Below, piece after piece: positions 1-8,792 of a stretch of DNA of 64,000 nt (its first letter is position 1; each line of letters begins with the position of its first letter). The stretch spans positions 45,331 through 109,330 of the forward strand of contig NZ_LMEA01000002.1 of the NCBI RefSeq assembly GCF_001425235.1. The letters run 5' to 3'. Position numbers and translations under genes: made by a program. This DNA is from Devosia sp. Root413D1 (GTDB lineage: Bacteria; Pseudomonadota; Alphaproteobacteria; Rhizobiales; Devosiaceae). The notes beneath the pieces are model-generated. The model was not told the origin of the DNA, did not search any database, and saw nothing but the letters and a program-made list of their open reading frames with translations.

Positions 1-45
1 GCTGATGCCAGCTGTGAAATGGGTCCCAGCTTTCGCTGGGATGAC
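1..45. repeat. Partial GTCATCCC/GGGATGAC palindromic repeat
   Basis: The right half-element (GGGTCCCAGCTTTCGC then GGGATGAC, 21-45) of a repeat family found in full elsewhere in this window; the left half lies outside the window. The rest of 46-235 holds no gene. It contains a GC-rich stretch at about 198-232 that is nearly identical to part of the terminator-like element at 26393-26439. Confidence 0.75.
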
Positions 46-235
46 ACCGAGTTTGGGGTGATTGCCGGCCACCGGCACTCGCAGGCGGTGCCCTAAGCGC
101 TGATGGTGGGCGGCTGGGGCTTGGCTCGGTGTTTGCGGCACCTCCCACCAGCCTGTCGGCTGGTCCCCCAACGGTGAGCGCCTATGGCGCTCATCCGTAA
201 CCCCGCAGGCGGGAGAGGGACGCCGACTGCACCAT

Positions 236-1129
236 CTACACCAGCGACGCCATCCTCACCTCGCCACGCAAACGTTGGGCGTCCTGGCTGGGTGGGGCGC
301 CGAACTGGCGGCGGTATTCGCGGCTGAACTGCGAGGGGCTGTCATAGCCGACGCGGAAGCCGATGCCGGCGACGTCGTCGGGGGAAGCGGCGAGCTGCAG
401 CCGGGCCTGCTGCAGCCGGATCTGCTTCTGGAACTGGATCGGGCTCATCGCCGTCACCGCCTGGAAATTGCGATAGAACGCTGAGGGGCTCATGCCGCAG
501 ATTTCCGCCACGTCCTCGACCCGGAAGGCGCTGGCATGGTGCTCGCGGATCCAGCGCACGGCGCGGGCGATGTGGCTGAGATGGCTGTCGGCGAGGCCGA
601 GCTGGCGTACCGTCGCCCCCTGTTCGCCGACGATCAGCCACCAGAGGATTTCGCGCTTGATTGATGGCGCCAGCACGGCGAGGTCGCGCGGCCGGTCGAA
701 CAGCCGCAGCAGCCGCAACACCGCATCGAGCAACTCGCTCGGGGCATCGGAGACGATCAGGCCGGAGGGTACGCCGCTAGGCCGGCCGAGGCTCTCCGAG
801 CCGGCCTCGAGCAGCAGCTCGGCGATGCTGGGCGGATGCAGCACCATGCCGAAGCCGCGGGCCGGGTGCTCGGGGCTGGCGCCGACGAACTGGCCGCTGA
901 TCGGCAGGTCAACCGAAGCAACAAGATATTGGCCGGCGCCGTAGCGATAGAGCCGGTCGCCCAGCGCCAGGTGCTTTTCGCCCTGGGCGATCAGCGCCAG
1001 CACCGTGCCGGTGGTCGAGTGTTCCTCGATCGAGGCGTTGTGCTCGGCGAGCAGCACGCCCTCGACCGGCGTCGAGGCATCGGGCCGGGCGTGGCGGGCG
1101 ATCAGGGCGTTGAGTTCATCGATCTGCAT
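236..1129 (-). CDS. AraC family transcriptional regulator
   Basis: 297 aa. The N-terminal part (about residues 20-165) looks like the AraC_N cupin-like ligand/dimer domain found in YqhC-type regulators, and the C-terminal ~100 residues carry two helix-turn-helix units (DVAEICGMSPSAFYRNF, then a second helix pair ending FSREYRRQFG). The start at 1129 (MQIDEL) was preferred over an in-frame extension that would run upstream with no family similarity and overlap the divergent gene. It is divergent from the ABM-esterase-SDR genes, which it probably controls. Regulators of this subfamily often sense reactive carbonyls or redox signals; that role here is inference. Confidence 0.88.
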   Translation of the reverse strand: MQIDELNALIARHARPDASTPVEGVLLAEHNASIEEHSTTGTVLALIAQGEKHLALGDRLYRYGAGQYLVASVDLPISGQFVGASPEHPARGFGMVLHPPSIAELLLEAGSESLGRPSGVPSGLIVSDAPSELLDAVLRLLRLFDRPRDLAVLAPSIKREILWWLIVGEQGATVRQLGLADSHLSHIARAVRWIREHHASAFRVEDVAEICGMSPSAFYRNFQAVTAMSPIQFQKQIRLQQARLQLAASPDDVAGIGFRVGYDSPSQFSREYRRQFGAPPSQDAQRLRGEVRMASLV

Positions 1130-1294
1130 GGAGCTTGAGTAACAGCGGAGAAGGCTGAGTTCAAACGATTCTCTCGATGATGGTAGGATCGTGCAAGTCG
1201 TCGGGAGCCCTGTGATACCGCTGCGGGGGCTGGAAATGGTTTGGTGTCGTTGCCGCCGAGCACTGGGCGTGCCGGCAACGAAAGGACACTCGAA

Positions 1295-1597
1295 ATGACC
1301 AGCAAGCACGGTTTCCACGCCGCAATGACCGCCCAGCCGGGGAAGGGCGACGAACTCGTCGCACTGCTCGAACGGGCTCCCTCGCTCGAGCATGACGACT
1401 GCCTCGTCTTCCTGATCGGCCGCTCGGCCAGCAACCCGGACCTGGTGTTCGTCACCGAAGGCTGGAGCAGCGCGGAAGCGCATGGCCGCTTCTTCGGCAG
1501 CGACGTAGCGAAGGCCTATACCGCCGAGTTCGGTCCGCTGGTCGCCGACAGCGCCTACACCGACGAAGTGCCGCTGGGCGGCAAAGCCGTCCTCTAG
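1295..1597 (+). CDS. Antibiotic biosynthesis monooxygenase (ABM) domain protein
   Basis: 100 aa small single-domain protein of the dimeric alpha/beta-barrel ABM fold: KHGFHAAMTAQPGKGDEL, then an acidic helix, a V-x-E-G-W strand near residue 54, and a C-terminal helix. ABM proteins act as cofactor-independent monooxygenases, haem-degrading enzymes or oxidative-stress quinol oxidases; the exact reaction cannot be read from sequence. The start at 1295 is supported by AAAGGA at 1281-1286. First gene of a three-gene set divergent from the AraC regulator, followed 73 bp later by the esterase. Confidence 0.8.
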   Translation: MTSKHGFHAAMTAQPGKGDELVALLERAPSLEHDDCLVFLIGRSASNPDLVFVTEGWSSAEAHGRFFGSDVAKAYTAEFGPLVADSAYTDEVPLGGKAVL

Positions 1598-1670
1598 CTC
1601 CCCTATTCACCGCGACGCCCGCACACGCCCATCGGCGTCGTGGCATCGCCTTGCCCAAAGGAACCCTCCC

Positions 1671-2618
1671 ATGACCACGTCCCGCCCTGCACTGGACCCC
1701 GAACTGGCCCGGCTATTGGCAGAGTTGCCGGCGGCGCCGGCGCTCGATGCCGAAAGCCTGCCGCTGCTGCGCCAATACAAGCTGCCGGCCGAAGCCTTCC
1801 TCGAGGGCCGCTCGATCGAACGGCGCGAGTTGAGCATCACCGCTGCCGATGGCGCCGAACTGCCGCTGTCGATGTTCCGCCCGGCCGGGCTCGAGGCGGC
1901 GGCGCCGTGCATCTACTGGCTGCATGGCGGCGGCATGGTGATGGGCGACCGCTTCGCCAACCTCGATATTCCGCTCGACTGGCTCGAGCGCTTCGGCGCC
2001 GTGGTGGTGACGCTGGACTATCGGCTGGCGCCGGAGGCCAAGGGCGCGACCCCGGTCGAGGATTGCTACGCCGGCCTCGTCTGGGTCGCCGCGCACGCCA
2101 CTGAGCTCGGCATCGACCCCAGGCGGCTGATCGTTGCCGGGGCCAGCGCCGGTGGCGGCCTGACCGCCGGCATGACGCTGCTGGCGCGTGACCGGGGCGG
2201 CCCGGCGATTGCCGCGCAGGTGCTGATCTGCCCGATGCTCGACCATCGCAATGACAGCGTCTCGAGCCGGCAATATGCCGAGGGGCCCGCCACCTGGACG
2301 CGAGCCGCCAACACCTTTGGCTGGCAGGCGCTGCTCGGCGCCGCCACCGAAGTGCCGGCCTATGTGTCGCCTGCGCTGGCGGCCGATCTCGGCGGGCTGC
2401 CGCCGAGCTTCATCGATACTGGCTCGGCCGAACTGTTTCGCGACGAGGACACAGCCTTCGCGAGCCGGATCTGGGCGGCCGGCGGCGAAGCCGAGCTGCA
2501 TGTCTGGCCCGGCGGCTTTCACGGTTTCGACGCGCTGTTCCCCACGGCGCGGCTGTCGCTCATCGCCCGGCAGACGCGCAGCGCCTGGCTCGGCCGCATT
2601 CTCAACTCCAGCAACTGA
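1671..2618 (+). CDS. Alpha/beta hydrolase, HSL-type esterase
   Basis: 315 aa, the usual length for family IV (hormone-sensitive-lipase-like) bacterial esterases. The oxyanion motif HGGG is at residues 85-88, YRLAPE at 117-122, and the nucleophile elbow GASAGG with Ser159. The acid Asp lies in a late DTGSAELFRDED segment and the catalytic His in the GGFHGFD segment near the C-terminus. It has no signal peptide, so it is cytosolic. Expected to hydrolyse short-chain acyl esters or lactones. It lies 11 bp upstream of an SDR gene in what looks like a single transcript with the ABM protein. Confidence 0.9.
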   Translation: MTTSRPALDPELARLLAELPAAPALDAESLPLLRQYKLPAEAFLEGRSIERRELSITAADGAELPLSMFRPAGLEAAAPCIYWLHGGGMVMGDRFANLDIPLDWLERFGAVVVTLDYRLAPEAKGATPVEDCYAGLVWVAAHATELGIDPRRLIVAGASAGGGLTAGMTLLARDRGGPAIAAQVLICPMLDHRNDSVSSRQYAEGPATWTRAANTFGWQALLGAATEVPAYVSPALAADLGGLPPSFIDTGSAELFRDEDTAFASRIWAAGGEAELHVWPGGFHGFDALFPTARLSLIARQTRSAWLGRILNSSN

Positions 2619-2629
2619 AGGAGAGTTTC

Positions 2630-3373
2630 ATGAACACCATTCTCATCACCGGCGCCTCTTCGGGCTATGGCCGCGAGACCGCCCGCCACTTTCACGCCGC
2701 GGGCTGGAACGTCATCGCCACCATGCGGAAGCCCGAGCCGGGCATCCTGCCCGCCTCCGAGCGGATGCGGCTGTTGCCGCTCGAGGTCACCGACGCCGCC
2801 AGCATTGCCGCCTGCATCGCCGCGGCCGGGCCGATCGACGTCCTGGTCAACAATGCCGGGGTGGGCCTCGGCGGCGCCTTCGAGATCGCGCCGCTCAGCG
2901 ATATCCGCCGCATCTTCGAGACCAACACTTTTGGGGTGATGGCGATGACCCAGGCAGTGCTGCCGGGCATGCGCGAGCGCGGCAGCGGTACGGTGGTCAA
3001 CGTCACCTCCTCGGCAACGCTCGGCGCTTTCCCGTTCTCGGCGCCCTACACCGCGAGCAAGATGGCGATCGAGGGGTTTTCGCAGGCCCTGGTGCCCGAA
3101 CTCGCGCCGTTCGGCCTGCGGGTGAAGCTGGTGGAGCCCGGTCTCGGGGTCAGCACGCGCTTCGCGCAGAACTCGGCCTTCGACTTCGCTGCGCAGGTTC
3201 CGCCGGCCTACGCGGCCCACGCCACGGCAGTGTTCAGCGCCCGCCCTGAAGTGACCACCAGCGAAAGCGATGTCGCGGAAGGGGTGTGGCGCGCCGTGCA
3301 CGATACCACCGGGCAGTTGCGCTTTCCGGCCGGCGCCGACGCGCTTGCGCTCTGGGAGCGGCGGTCCTGGTGA
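2630..3373 (+). CDS. SDR family oxidoreductase
   Basis: 247 aa classical short-chain dehydrogenase/reductase. The cofactor-binding TGASSGYG is at residues 7-14 and NNAGVG near 77. A catalytic Ser precedes the YTASK active-site motif (Tyr and Lys four apart), and a PG turn follows. The Arg/Lys pattern after beta-2 (ATMRKP) suggests NADP(H) preference, which is weak evidence. A GGAG ribosome site sits just upstream. It follows the esterase by 11 bp. The substrate is unknown; with the esterase and ABM protein it may process a small carbonyl or quinone compound. Confidence 0.9.
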   Translation: MNTILITGASSGYGRETARHFHAAGWNVIATMRKPEPGILPASERMRLLPLEVTDAASIAACIAAAGPIDVLVNNAGVGLGGAFEIAPLSDIRRIFETNTFGVMAMTQAVLPGMRERGSGTVVNVTSSATLGAFPFSAPYTASKMAIEGFSQALVPELAPFGLRVKLVEPGLGVSTRFAQNSAFDFAAQVPPAYAAHATAVFSARPEVTTSESDVAEGVWRAVHDTTGQLRFPAGADALALWERRSW

Positions 3374-3477
3374 GAGCAGGGCCCCCGGGGTTCATCGCAA
3401 TCTGCCACTTGGCTTGTCAGCCGTTACGCCTTCAATTGTGGGCGCGAGAAACCAGGAATCAGGCGGGGTAACCTTCG

Positions 3478-4356
3478 GTGGGATCGATCGAGCTCGAGGC
3501 TGGTGAGCTGACCGCCGGCATCTCTGCTGTTGGGGCGGAGCTCACATCCCTCAGGCATCACCAGGTCGGGGAGTTCATCTGGCAGGCGCAATCGGAGGCG
3601 TGGCGGCGCAGCGCGCCGGTGCTGTTCCCGGTGGTGTCGCATTATCCGCGCGGCCTGGTGCTGCTCGGTGATACCCCGATGGAGCTGCCACCGCATGGTT
3701 TTGCGCCGGGCAGCGGATTTGACGTGCTGGAGGCGGCGCGAGACGCCTGCCGGTTGCGCTTGCGATCGTCGCCGGAGACCCTGGCGACGTTCCCCTACGC
3801 CTTCGAGCTGAGCGTCGATTTCGCGCTCGACGCCGAGGGACTGACGCAGGTGATGCGGGTGCACAACCCGGATGCCGAGGCCGAACTGCCCTACATGCTG
3901 GGGGCCCACCCGGGCTTCAACTGGCCGCTGCCGGGGGCGGGGCGGCGCGAGGCGCATCGGCTGCATTTCGACGCGGTGGAGGCCGGAGAGACGCAGCCGC
4001 TCGGCGCCGCGCCGGTCCCTCGCTACAGCTTTGACGGGCGCGTCGCCGTGCCATCCGACATCGACTTTTCGACCGCCCATGGCATGCCCGATATCGCCAG
4101 CCGTTCGGTGCGGTTCGGCACCGAGGTGACGCATATGACGCTCGATTTCGACGGCTTCGCACAGTTTGCGCTGTGGAGCCGGGGCGTGGCGCCGTTCCTC
4201 TGTCTCGAGCCGTGGAGCGATATGCCGATCGCCATTACCGAGCCCCGGCAGTTCGCCACCCTGCCAGGGGTTTCGCGGTTGCCGCCGGGCGCCAGCCGCA
4301 GCTACCGGCTGCGCTTCACCCCGGGAGGAGCGCAGGTGCGGGAAGGGCGGCGATAA
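3478..4356 (+). CDS. Aldose 1-epimerase family protein
   Basis: 292 aa with a GTG start. It matches the galactose-mutarotase-like beta-sandwich family: a GAELTSL strand, HGFAPGSGF (the first active-site His), a LGAHPGFNWPL segment carrying the second His, and a late acidic LEPWSDMP segment typical of the YihR/YeaD-like branch. These enzymes interconvert alpha and beta anomers of aldoses, or bind sugar phosphates, in the cytosol. Its 3' end overlaps by 41 bp the 3' end of the convergent DgoK-type kinase. Position next to the sugar-acid locus fits supply of the right anomer to a sugar dehydrogenase. Confidence 0.85.
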   Translation: MGSIELEAGELTAGISAVGAELTSLRHHQVGEFIWQAQSEAWRRSAPVLFPVVSHYPRGLVLLGDTPMELPPHGFAPGSGFDVLEAARDACRLRLRSSPETLATFPYAFELSVDFALDAEGLTQVMRVHNPDAEAELPYMLGAHPGFNWPLPGAGRREAHRLHFDAVEAGETQPLGAAPVPRYSFDGRVAVPSDIDFSTAHGMPDIASRSVRFGTEVTHMTLDFDGFAQFALWSRGVAPFLCLEPWSDMPIAITEPRQFATLPGVSRLPPGASRSYRLRFTPGGAQVREGRR

Positions 4357-5212
4357 GGCCGCCGATATCGATCCGCGCCGATGCGGCGGCGATGCCGCGC
4401 CGGCGGAGGGCCGTCAGGTAGCGGACGGCATCGGGGCTGCTGCCGGCGACCAGAACGGGCACTGATCCCAGCGACCACTCCGCCTCGGCTTCGAGGATTT
4501 CGGCGCCGGTGACGAGGCCGGCGATGTAGCCGGCAATATCCTCGCGCGGCAGGCGCTCGAACAGCACCAGGCTGCGGGCGGAAAACAGCCGGCGCAACAG
4601 GCCGCCGGCAATGTCGCTGCTCCAGGCCGTCGCGAGGCCCAGCTCGAAACCGGCGTCGGTGATCTCCGGCCCCTCGGGGATCAAACGGCTGATCAGCGAG
4701 TCGCGGCGCAGCAGCGCGGCGGTCTCGCCGCCCATATAGGTGGCGAGACGCGTGATGCGGCCGGCTTCGACGGCGACATATTTGGTGTGGGCGCCCGGCA
4801 GGATGACGGTGGCGGCCGGGTGCGCTCCGGCTGCGGCGATGGCCTTGAGCTCCTCGCCACGCATCACATCGGGCAGCGGATCGTCGACACTGACGCCGCT
4901 GAGAAACAGCAGCGGCAGGCCGTCGACAACAAGCCGTTTCCCTTGCGCGACGATCTCCGCCAACCCCGCGGGAGCCGGCGCGAAGCTGGTCTCGAGCCAG
5001 CCGCCCCGTCCGGTGATCATTCCCGCGAGATAGGCGTGCGTGGCGCGATGACGCCAGTCGGCCGGGATCAGCTCGCGGAAGCGGGCCTCGAAGGCTCCGT
5101 CCTTCACCTGGTTGACGCCGAGCGGCTGACGGATCTCGGCCACCACCGCCCCGGCCGCGTCGATCAGGTCGGCGGCGAAGCTCGCTGATGTCCACTCCAC
5201 ATAAATCTGCAT
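4316..5212 (-). CDS. dgoK: 2-dehydro-3-deoxygalactonokinase (DgoK family)
   Basis: 298 aa, normal length for DgoK. The family pattern is visible: an N-terminal beta-strand phosphate segment (IYVEWTSASFAADLID), YLAGMITGRGGW in the middle, LPGAHTKYV followed by TYMGGETAALL, the most characteristic block of the family. The canonical 'DWGTTNLR' start is changed to EWTSASF here, so the first Asp is replaced by Glu. DgoK phosphorylates 2-keto-3-deoxy-galactonate for aldol cleavage. It diverges from the lyase-dehydratase-transporter operon and shares its 129-bp promoter region with two GTTCC-type palindromes. Confidence 0.82.
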   Translation of the reverse strand: MQIYVEWTSASFAADLIDAAGAVVAEIRQPLGVNQVKDGAFEARFRELIPADWRHRATHAYLAGMITGRGGWLETSFAPAPAGLAEIVAQGKRLVVDGLPLLFLSGVSVDDPLPDVMRGEELKAIAAAGAHPAATVILPGAHTKYVAVEAGRITRLATYMGGETAALLRRDSLISRLIPEGPEITDAGFELGLATAWSSDIAGGLLRRLFSARSLVLFERLPREDIAGYIAGLVTGAEILEAEAEWSLGSVPVLVAGSSPDAVRYLTALRRRGIAAASARIDIGGLIAALPAPALLPG

Positions 5213-5290
5213 CGGATCCCCGTTCTGCTGGTCGGCGCGATCAGCAACTTCGTCACGCGCCCTTGACCGCTAGCACGGCTCGTGGCATCA

Positions 5291-5327
5291 GTTCCATATT
5301 AAAGAAAGTAGTTCCAACATATGGAAC
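5291..5327. promoter_or_regulatory. GTTCCA/TGGAAC palindromes, putative IclR-type operator
   Basis: GTTCCAACATATGGAAC (5311-5327) is a perfect inverted repeat with 6-bp arms. A further GTTCCATAT lies at 5291-5299 and pairs with ATATGGAAC at 5319-5327. The site lies in the divergent region between dgoK and the lyase gene. Arms of this type and spacing are common for IclR-family regulators, and an IclR-domain protein is encoded at the end of the same locus; the link is inference. Confidence 0.6.
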
Positions 5328-5341
5328 TAAGGGAGTTGAGG

Positions 5342-6268
5342 ATGCTTGAGGGAGTGCTGCCGGTCCTGCCGACGCCGTTCGACGCGTCGGGGCAGATCGA
5401 TGAGGCCGGCATGGCGCGGGTGACCGAGTTCGCCCTCGATGCGGGTGCGGATGGCGTGGTGTTTCCGGGCGTTGCCAGCGAGTTCGACCACCTGAGCGCC
5501 GCCGAGCGCGAGACGCTGGTGCGGATCGTCGGCCGTACGCTCGCCGGCCGCCGTCCGCTCATCGTCGGGGCCAGCGCCGCAACTCCCGAGGAAGTCATCG
5601 CCTTCTGCCGCATCGGCAAGGCGGCGGGCGCGACAGCCGCCATGGTCATGGCCCCGGCATCGGTCGGCGCCGATCCCGCTCGCCTCGTTGCCTTTTTCGG
5701 CACTGTCGCGGCCGAGGCCGGTATCGACATCATCCTCCAGAACGCACCGGCGCCGGTGGGCAGCGGCCTGCCGGTCGCGGCCATCGCCGAGGTGGTTCGC
5801 GCCGTCCCGGCCATCCGCTACGTCAAGGAAGAGACGCTCCCGTCGGGCCCCCGCATCACCGCCTTGCTCGAAGCGGTCGGCGACCGGCTCGACGGCGTAA
5901 TGGGCGGGGGCGGCGCGCGCTATGTCTATGACGAGCTGGAGCGGGGCGCAGTGGCGCTGATGCCGGCAGCCGAGATCACCGATCTCCACGCCGCGCTGTT
6001 CCGGGCCTATCGCCGCGGCGATCTCGGTGGGGCGCGTGAGCTCTATATCCGCTCGCTGCCGCTGCTGCTGGTGCAGATGATCTACCGGATGTCGCTGACC
6101 AAGGAAGTGCTGATGCGCCGCGGCATCTTCACCAGCTCCGGCGTGCGGGCTCCGCTGCCCAAGTTCGACGCTCACGGCCTCGCCGAGATCGACATGATGA
6201 TTGCCGAGATCGCCGACCTGCTGCCGGTCGGCGCCGCGCCGAAACTGCCTGCCCTGGGAGATGCATGA
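5342..6268 (+). CDS. Dihydrodipicolinate synthase/N-acetylneuraminate lyase family protein
   Basis: 308 aa class I aldolase-type TIM barrel. Seen: GVLPVLPTPFD at the N-terminus, a GVAS-E-F-x-L-S-x-x-E-R segment, and the Schiff-base Lys162 in the YVKEE strand. The usual Tyr of the 'YN-x-P' motif is Gln here (ILQNAPAP), which defines a variant subfamily. Members cleave or dehydrate 2-keto-3-deoxy sugar acids. ATG 5342 with GGGAG at 5331-5335 was chosen because the upstream ATG at 5321 falls inside the operator palindrome. The 3' end overlaps the next gene by 4 bp (ATGA). Likely role: cleavage or dehydration of the 2-keto-3-deoxy acid made by the neighbouring dehydratase. Confidence 0.88.
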   Translation: MLEGVLPVLPTPFDASGQIDEAGMARVTEFALDAGADGVVFPGVASEFDHLSAAERETLVRIVGRTLAGRRPLIVGASAATPEEVIAFCRIGKAAGATAAMVMAPASVGADPARLVAFFGTVAAEAGIDIILQNAPAPVGSGLPVAAIAEVVRAVPAIRYVKEETLPSGPRITALLEAVGDRLDGVMGGGGARYVYDELERGAVALMPAAEITDLHAALFRAYRRGDLGGARELYIRSLPLLLVQMIYRMSLTKEVLMRRGIFTSSGVRAPLPKFDAHGLAEIDMMIAEIADLLPVGAAPKLPALGDA

Positions 6269-7437
6269 TGACGAGCCGCATCAAATCGGTCGAGAGTTTC
6301 ACCATCCAGATCGACCGGCAGGACGAGCCCTATCTGGGCGGCCCCAAGAACGGCGAGTCCGCCAACGAGGCCGGCTATTTCGTCCGGGCCGAAAACCGGA
6401 CGGTGTACCCGACCAAGGACCGCACGGTGCTCTGCCGCATCGAGACGGTCGATGGCACGGTGGGCTGGGGCGAGACCTATGGCATCGTCGCCCCGGGCGC
6501 AGTGCGGGCTATCATCGATGACCTCTTGTCGACCTTCCTCGTCGGTCGCGACCCATTCGATGTCGCGGTGATCTACGAAGACCTTTACGACCTGCAACGC
6601 GTCCGCGGCCAGCACAGCGGCTATACCCATGATGCGTTGGCGGCGGTGGATATCGCGCTGTGGGATATCTGCGGCAAGCTCCGCAACGCCCCGATCGCCA
6701 AGCTGCTGGGCGGGGCGCGCCGCAGCGAGGTGCCGGCCTATGTGTCGGGCCTGCCGGGCGAGACGCTGGCTGACCGGGCGAAGTTCGCCGTCAGCTGGCT
6801 CGAGCGCGGCTTCACCCAGTTCAAGTTCGCCTCGCCGCATGCCGAGAGCGGCGTGGTCGAGGAGTTCCGGGTGCTGCGCGAGGCGCTCGGCCCCAAGCCG
6901 ATGATCGCGGCGGACCTGCACTGGACCTTGACCGACGTCGAGACGGTGGCGCTGGCGCATAAGTGCCTGCCTTACGATCCCTGGTTCCTCGAAGCGGTGT
7001 GCAAACCCGAGGATATCGAGGGCATCGGCCGGGCGGCCGAGCATTCGCCGGTGCCGATCGCGGCGGGCGAGGAATGGCGCAACGTCTTTGATCTGCGCGC
7101 CCGGCTCGAAGCCGGGCCGCTGGCCATCGTGCAGCCGGAGATGGGGCACACCGGGATCACGGCGTTCCACCGCATGGGCCTCTTGGCCCAGGCGCATCAC
7201 CGCCAGATCATCCCGCATGCCACCATCGGCACGGGCATCTTTCTCGCCGCCAGCCTGCAGGTCAGCGCGACCCTGCAGAACCTGCGCGGCCACGAATTCC
7301 AGCACTCGGTGATGGCGCGCAACGCGCCCTATGTCGAGACGGCGCTCGAGGTGCGGGAGGGCAAATACCTGGTGCCCGACAAGCCCGGCCACGGCGCCGA
7401 GCCATCGGCCCGGGCGCTGGCCACGATGGTCAAATAA
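6265..7437 (+). CDS. Enolase-superfamily sugar-acid dehydratase, DgoD-like
   Basis: 390 aa mandelate-racemase/enolase-superfamily protein. The barrel metal ligands are visible as Asp217 (in ADLHW), a Glu in LEAVCKPED and a Glu in AAGEEW. His219 two residues after the first ligand (D-x-H) and the late IIPHATIGTG His match the layout of galactonate/mannonate-type dehydratases, while the second Lys of the mandelate-racemase K-x-K motif is replaced (QFKFA). Such enzymes remove water from aldonic acids to give 2-keto-3-deoxy acids. Translationally coupled to the upstream lyase and followed by a sugar transporter. With dgoK nearby a galactonate-like substrate is the best guess, not proven. Confidence 0.85.
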   Translation: MMTSRIKSVESFTIQIDRQDEPYLGGPKNGESANEAGYFVRAENRTVYPTKDRTVLCRIETVDGTVGWGETYGIVAPGAVRAIIDDLLSTFLVGRDPFDVAVIYEDLYDLQRVRGQHSGYTHDALAAVDIALWDICGKLRNAPIAKLLGGARRSEVPAYVSGLPGETLADRAKFAVSWLERGFTQFKFASPHAESGVVEEFRVLREALGPKPMIAADLHWTLTDVETVALAHKCLPYDPWFLEAVCKPEDIEGIGRAAEHSPVPIAAGEEWRNVFDLRARLEAGPLAIVQPEMGHTGITAFHRMGLLAQAHHRQIIPHATIGTGIFLAASLQVSATLQNLRGHEFQHSVMARNAPYVETALEVREGKYLVPDKPGHGAEPSARALATMVK

Positions 7438-7464
7438 CACGTCACATTTGGGAGGATATTGACG

Positions 7465-8724
7465 ATGAAGCTTTCGAAAACACTTGCCGCGCTGCTCTTG
7501 GCCGGCATCGTCGCGCTACCGGGGCTCGCCGCTGCCGAAACGCGGCTGAACTTCGTGTCCTGGCAGAAGGGCGAGAAGGGCTATGGCGACTGGTGGCAGG
7601 CCGTCATCGACGAGTTCGAGACGACCCATCCGGACGTCAAGATCGACTTCACGCTGATGCCGCGCGACGGCTATTCGGACGCGATGATCACCCAGTTCGC
7701 CGCCGGCTCGGCGCCCGACATCGTGCATCTCACCTCGTTCGAATATGTCACCTTCGCCGAGAACGGCTGGCTCGAGGACCTGGGCCCGTGGATCGAGAAA
7801 TCGGGCATGGATCTCAACGGCTGGGCGGGCCAGAGCGTCTGCGAATGGGACGGCAAGACCCAGTGCATCATGATGCTCTATTTCGGGTACATCATGGCCT
7901 ATAACGAGCAGATCCTCGCCGAGGCCGGCATCACCGAGCCGCCCAAGACCTGGGAAGAGTTCCTCGCGGCGGCCCGCGCCACCACCATCGACCGCGATGG
8001 CGACGGCATCAAGGATGTCTACGGCACCGGCGTGCACATGGTCTCGGCCAATTCCGGCTGGACCAACGACATGCTGATCTACGTGCTGTCGGCCGGCGGC
8101 CGCTGGACCAACAATGAAGGCAAGGTCACCATCAACACCCCCGAGACCATCGAGGGGATCAACCGCTGGCGCACCCTGGTGGACGAGGGTCTGGTGCCTC
8201 CGGGTGGGGCCGAGCTCGACCAGCTGTTCATCGAAGGCAAGGTCGCCATGCGCCTCAACGGCCCGTGGATCAACGCCTTCCTGCAAAAGGCCGATCCGGC
8301 GATCCAGCCGCACCTGAAATATGCGGCCTCGCCGATGCAGCCACCGCTGGGTGGGGCGTCCAACGTGCTGACGCTGGCGGCCGAGACGCCGCAGGAAAAG
8401 AAGGAATTGGCCTGGGAGTTCATCCAGCTCGCCACCAGCCAGAAGTTCCAGGAGCTCTATTCCGAGCTCGGCGCCTCGCCGGCGCCGCGCCCGGGCGCCG
8501 TCGGCCCCGCCTCGTTCGAGAAGGTGCCGCACATGCAGCTGTTGATCGACGCGACCAACGCCGCTTCGGCCGCCGGTGTCGACCGCATGCCCAAGGGGCT
8601 CGAAGCGCAGAACAACGAGTTCACCAAGCTCGCGGCTGAGCAGTTCCAGCGCATGATCATCGAGAAGCTGCCGACCGAAGCCGTCGCCGCGACCGTGCAG
8701 GCCGAAGCCGAAGCGCTGCAGTAG
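7465..8724 (+). CDS. ABC sugar transporter substrate-binding protein (family 1)
   Basis: 419 aa with a Sec signal peptide (positively charged MKLSK, hydrophobic core, cleavage after GLAAA). The family 1 solute-binding signature is visible in the middle: a KTWEEFLAAAR segment, and a GKVAMRLNGPW segment of the type that closes over the sugar. ATG 7465 is preceded by GGAGGA (7451-7456). It is the periplasmic receptor for the permease pair and ATPase that follow. Since the operon starts with sugar-acid enzymes and ends with a lactonase-domain protein and an SDR, the ligand is probably the parent aldose or its acid. Confidence 0.92.
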   Translation: MKLSKTLAALLLAGIVALPGLAAAETRLNFVSWQKGEKGYGDWWQAVIDEFETTHPDVKIDFTLMPRDGYSDAMITQFAAGSAPDIVHLTSFEYVTFAENGWLEDLGPWIEKSGMDLNGWAGQSVCEWDGKTQCIMMLYFGYIMAYNEQILAEAGITEPPKTWEEFLAAARATTIDRDGDGIKDVYGTGVHMVSANSGWTNDMLIYVLSAGGRWTNNEGKVTINTPETIEGINRWRTLVDEGLVPPGGAELDQLFIEGKVAMRLNGPWINAFLQKADPAIQPHLKYAASPMQPPLGGASNVLTLAAETPQEKKELAWEFIQLATSQKFQELYSELGASPAPRPGAVGPASFEKVPHMQLLIDATNAASAAGVDRMPKGLEAQNNEFTKLAAEQFQRMIIEKLPTEAVAATVQAEAEALQ

Positions 8725-8730
8725 CGACAG

Positions 8731-8762
8731 GCGGGCCGCGCACTGGCAGGTGCGCGGCCCGC
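8731..8762 (+). terminator. Intercistronic stem-loop after the substrate-binding protein gene
   Basis: A perfect 13-bp stem, GCGGGCCGCGCAC with its complement, with a 6-nt loop, 7 bp after the stop codon. There is no T-tract, so it more likely stabilises the mRNA of the highly expressed binding protein or attenuates transcription than terminates fully. Confidence 0.75.
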
Positions 8763-8792
8763 TTCCAGTCATCTTGAGGAGGAGAGGCTGAT

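Noticed and set aside
5321..5341. Upstream start of the DapA-family gene at 5321
   Set aside because: That ATG lies within the operator palindrome and has no ribosome site, while ATG 5342 has GGGAG upstream and begins with the family's first strand.
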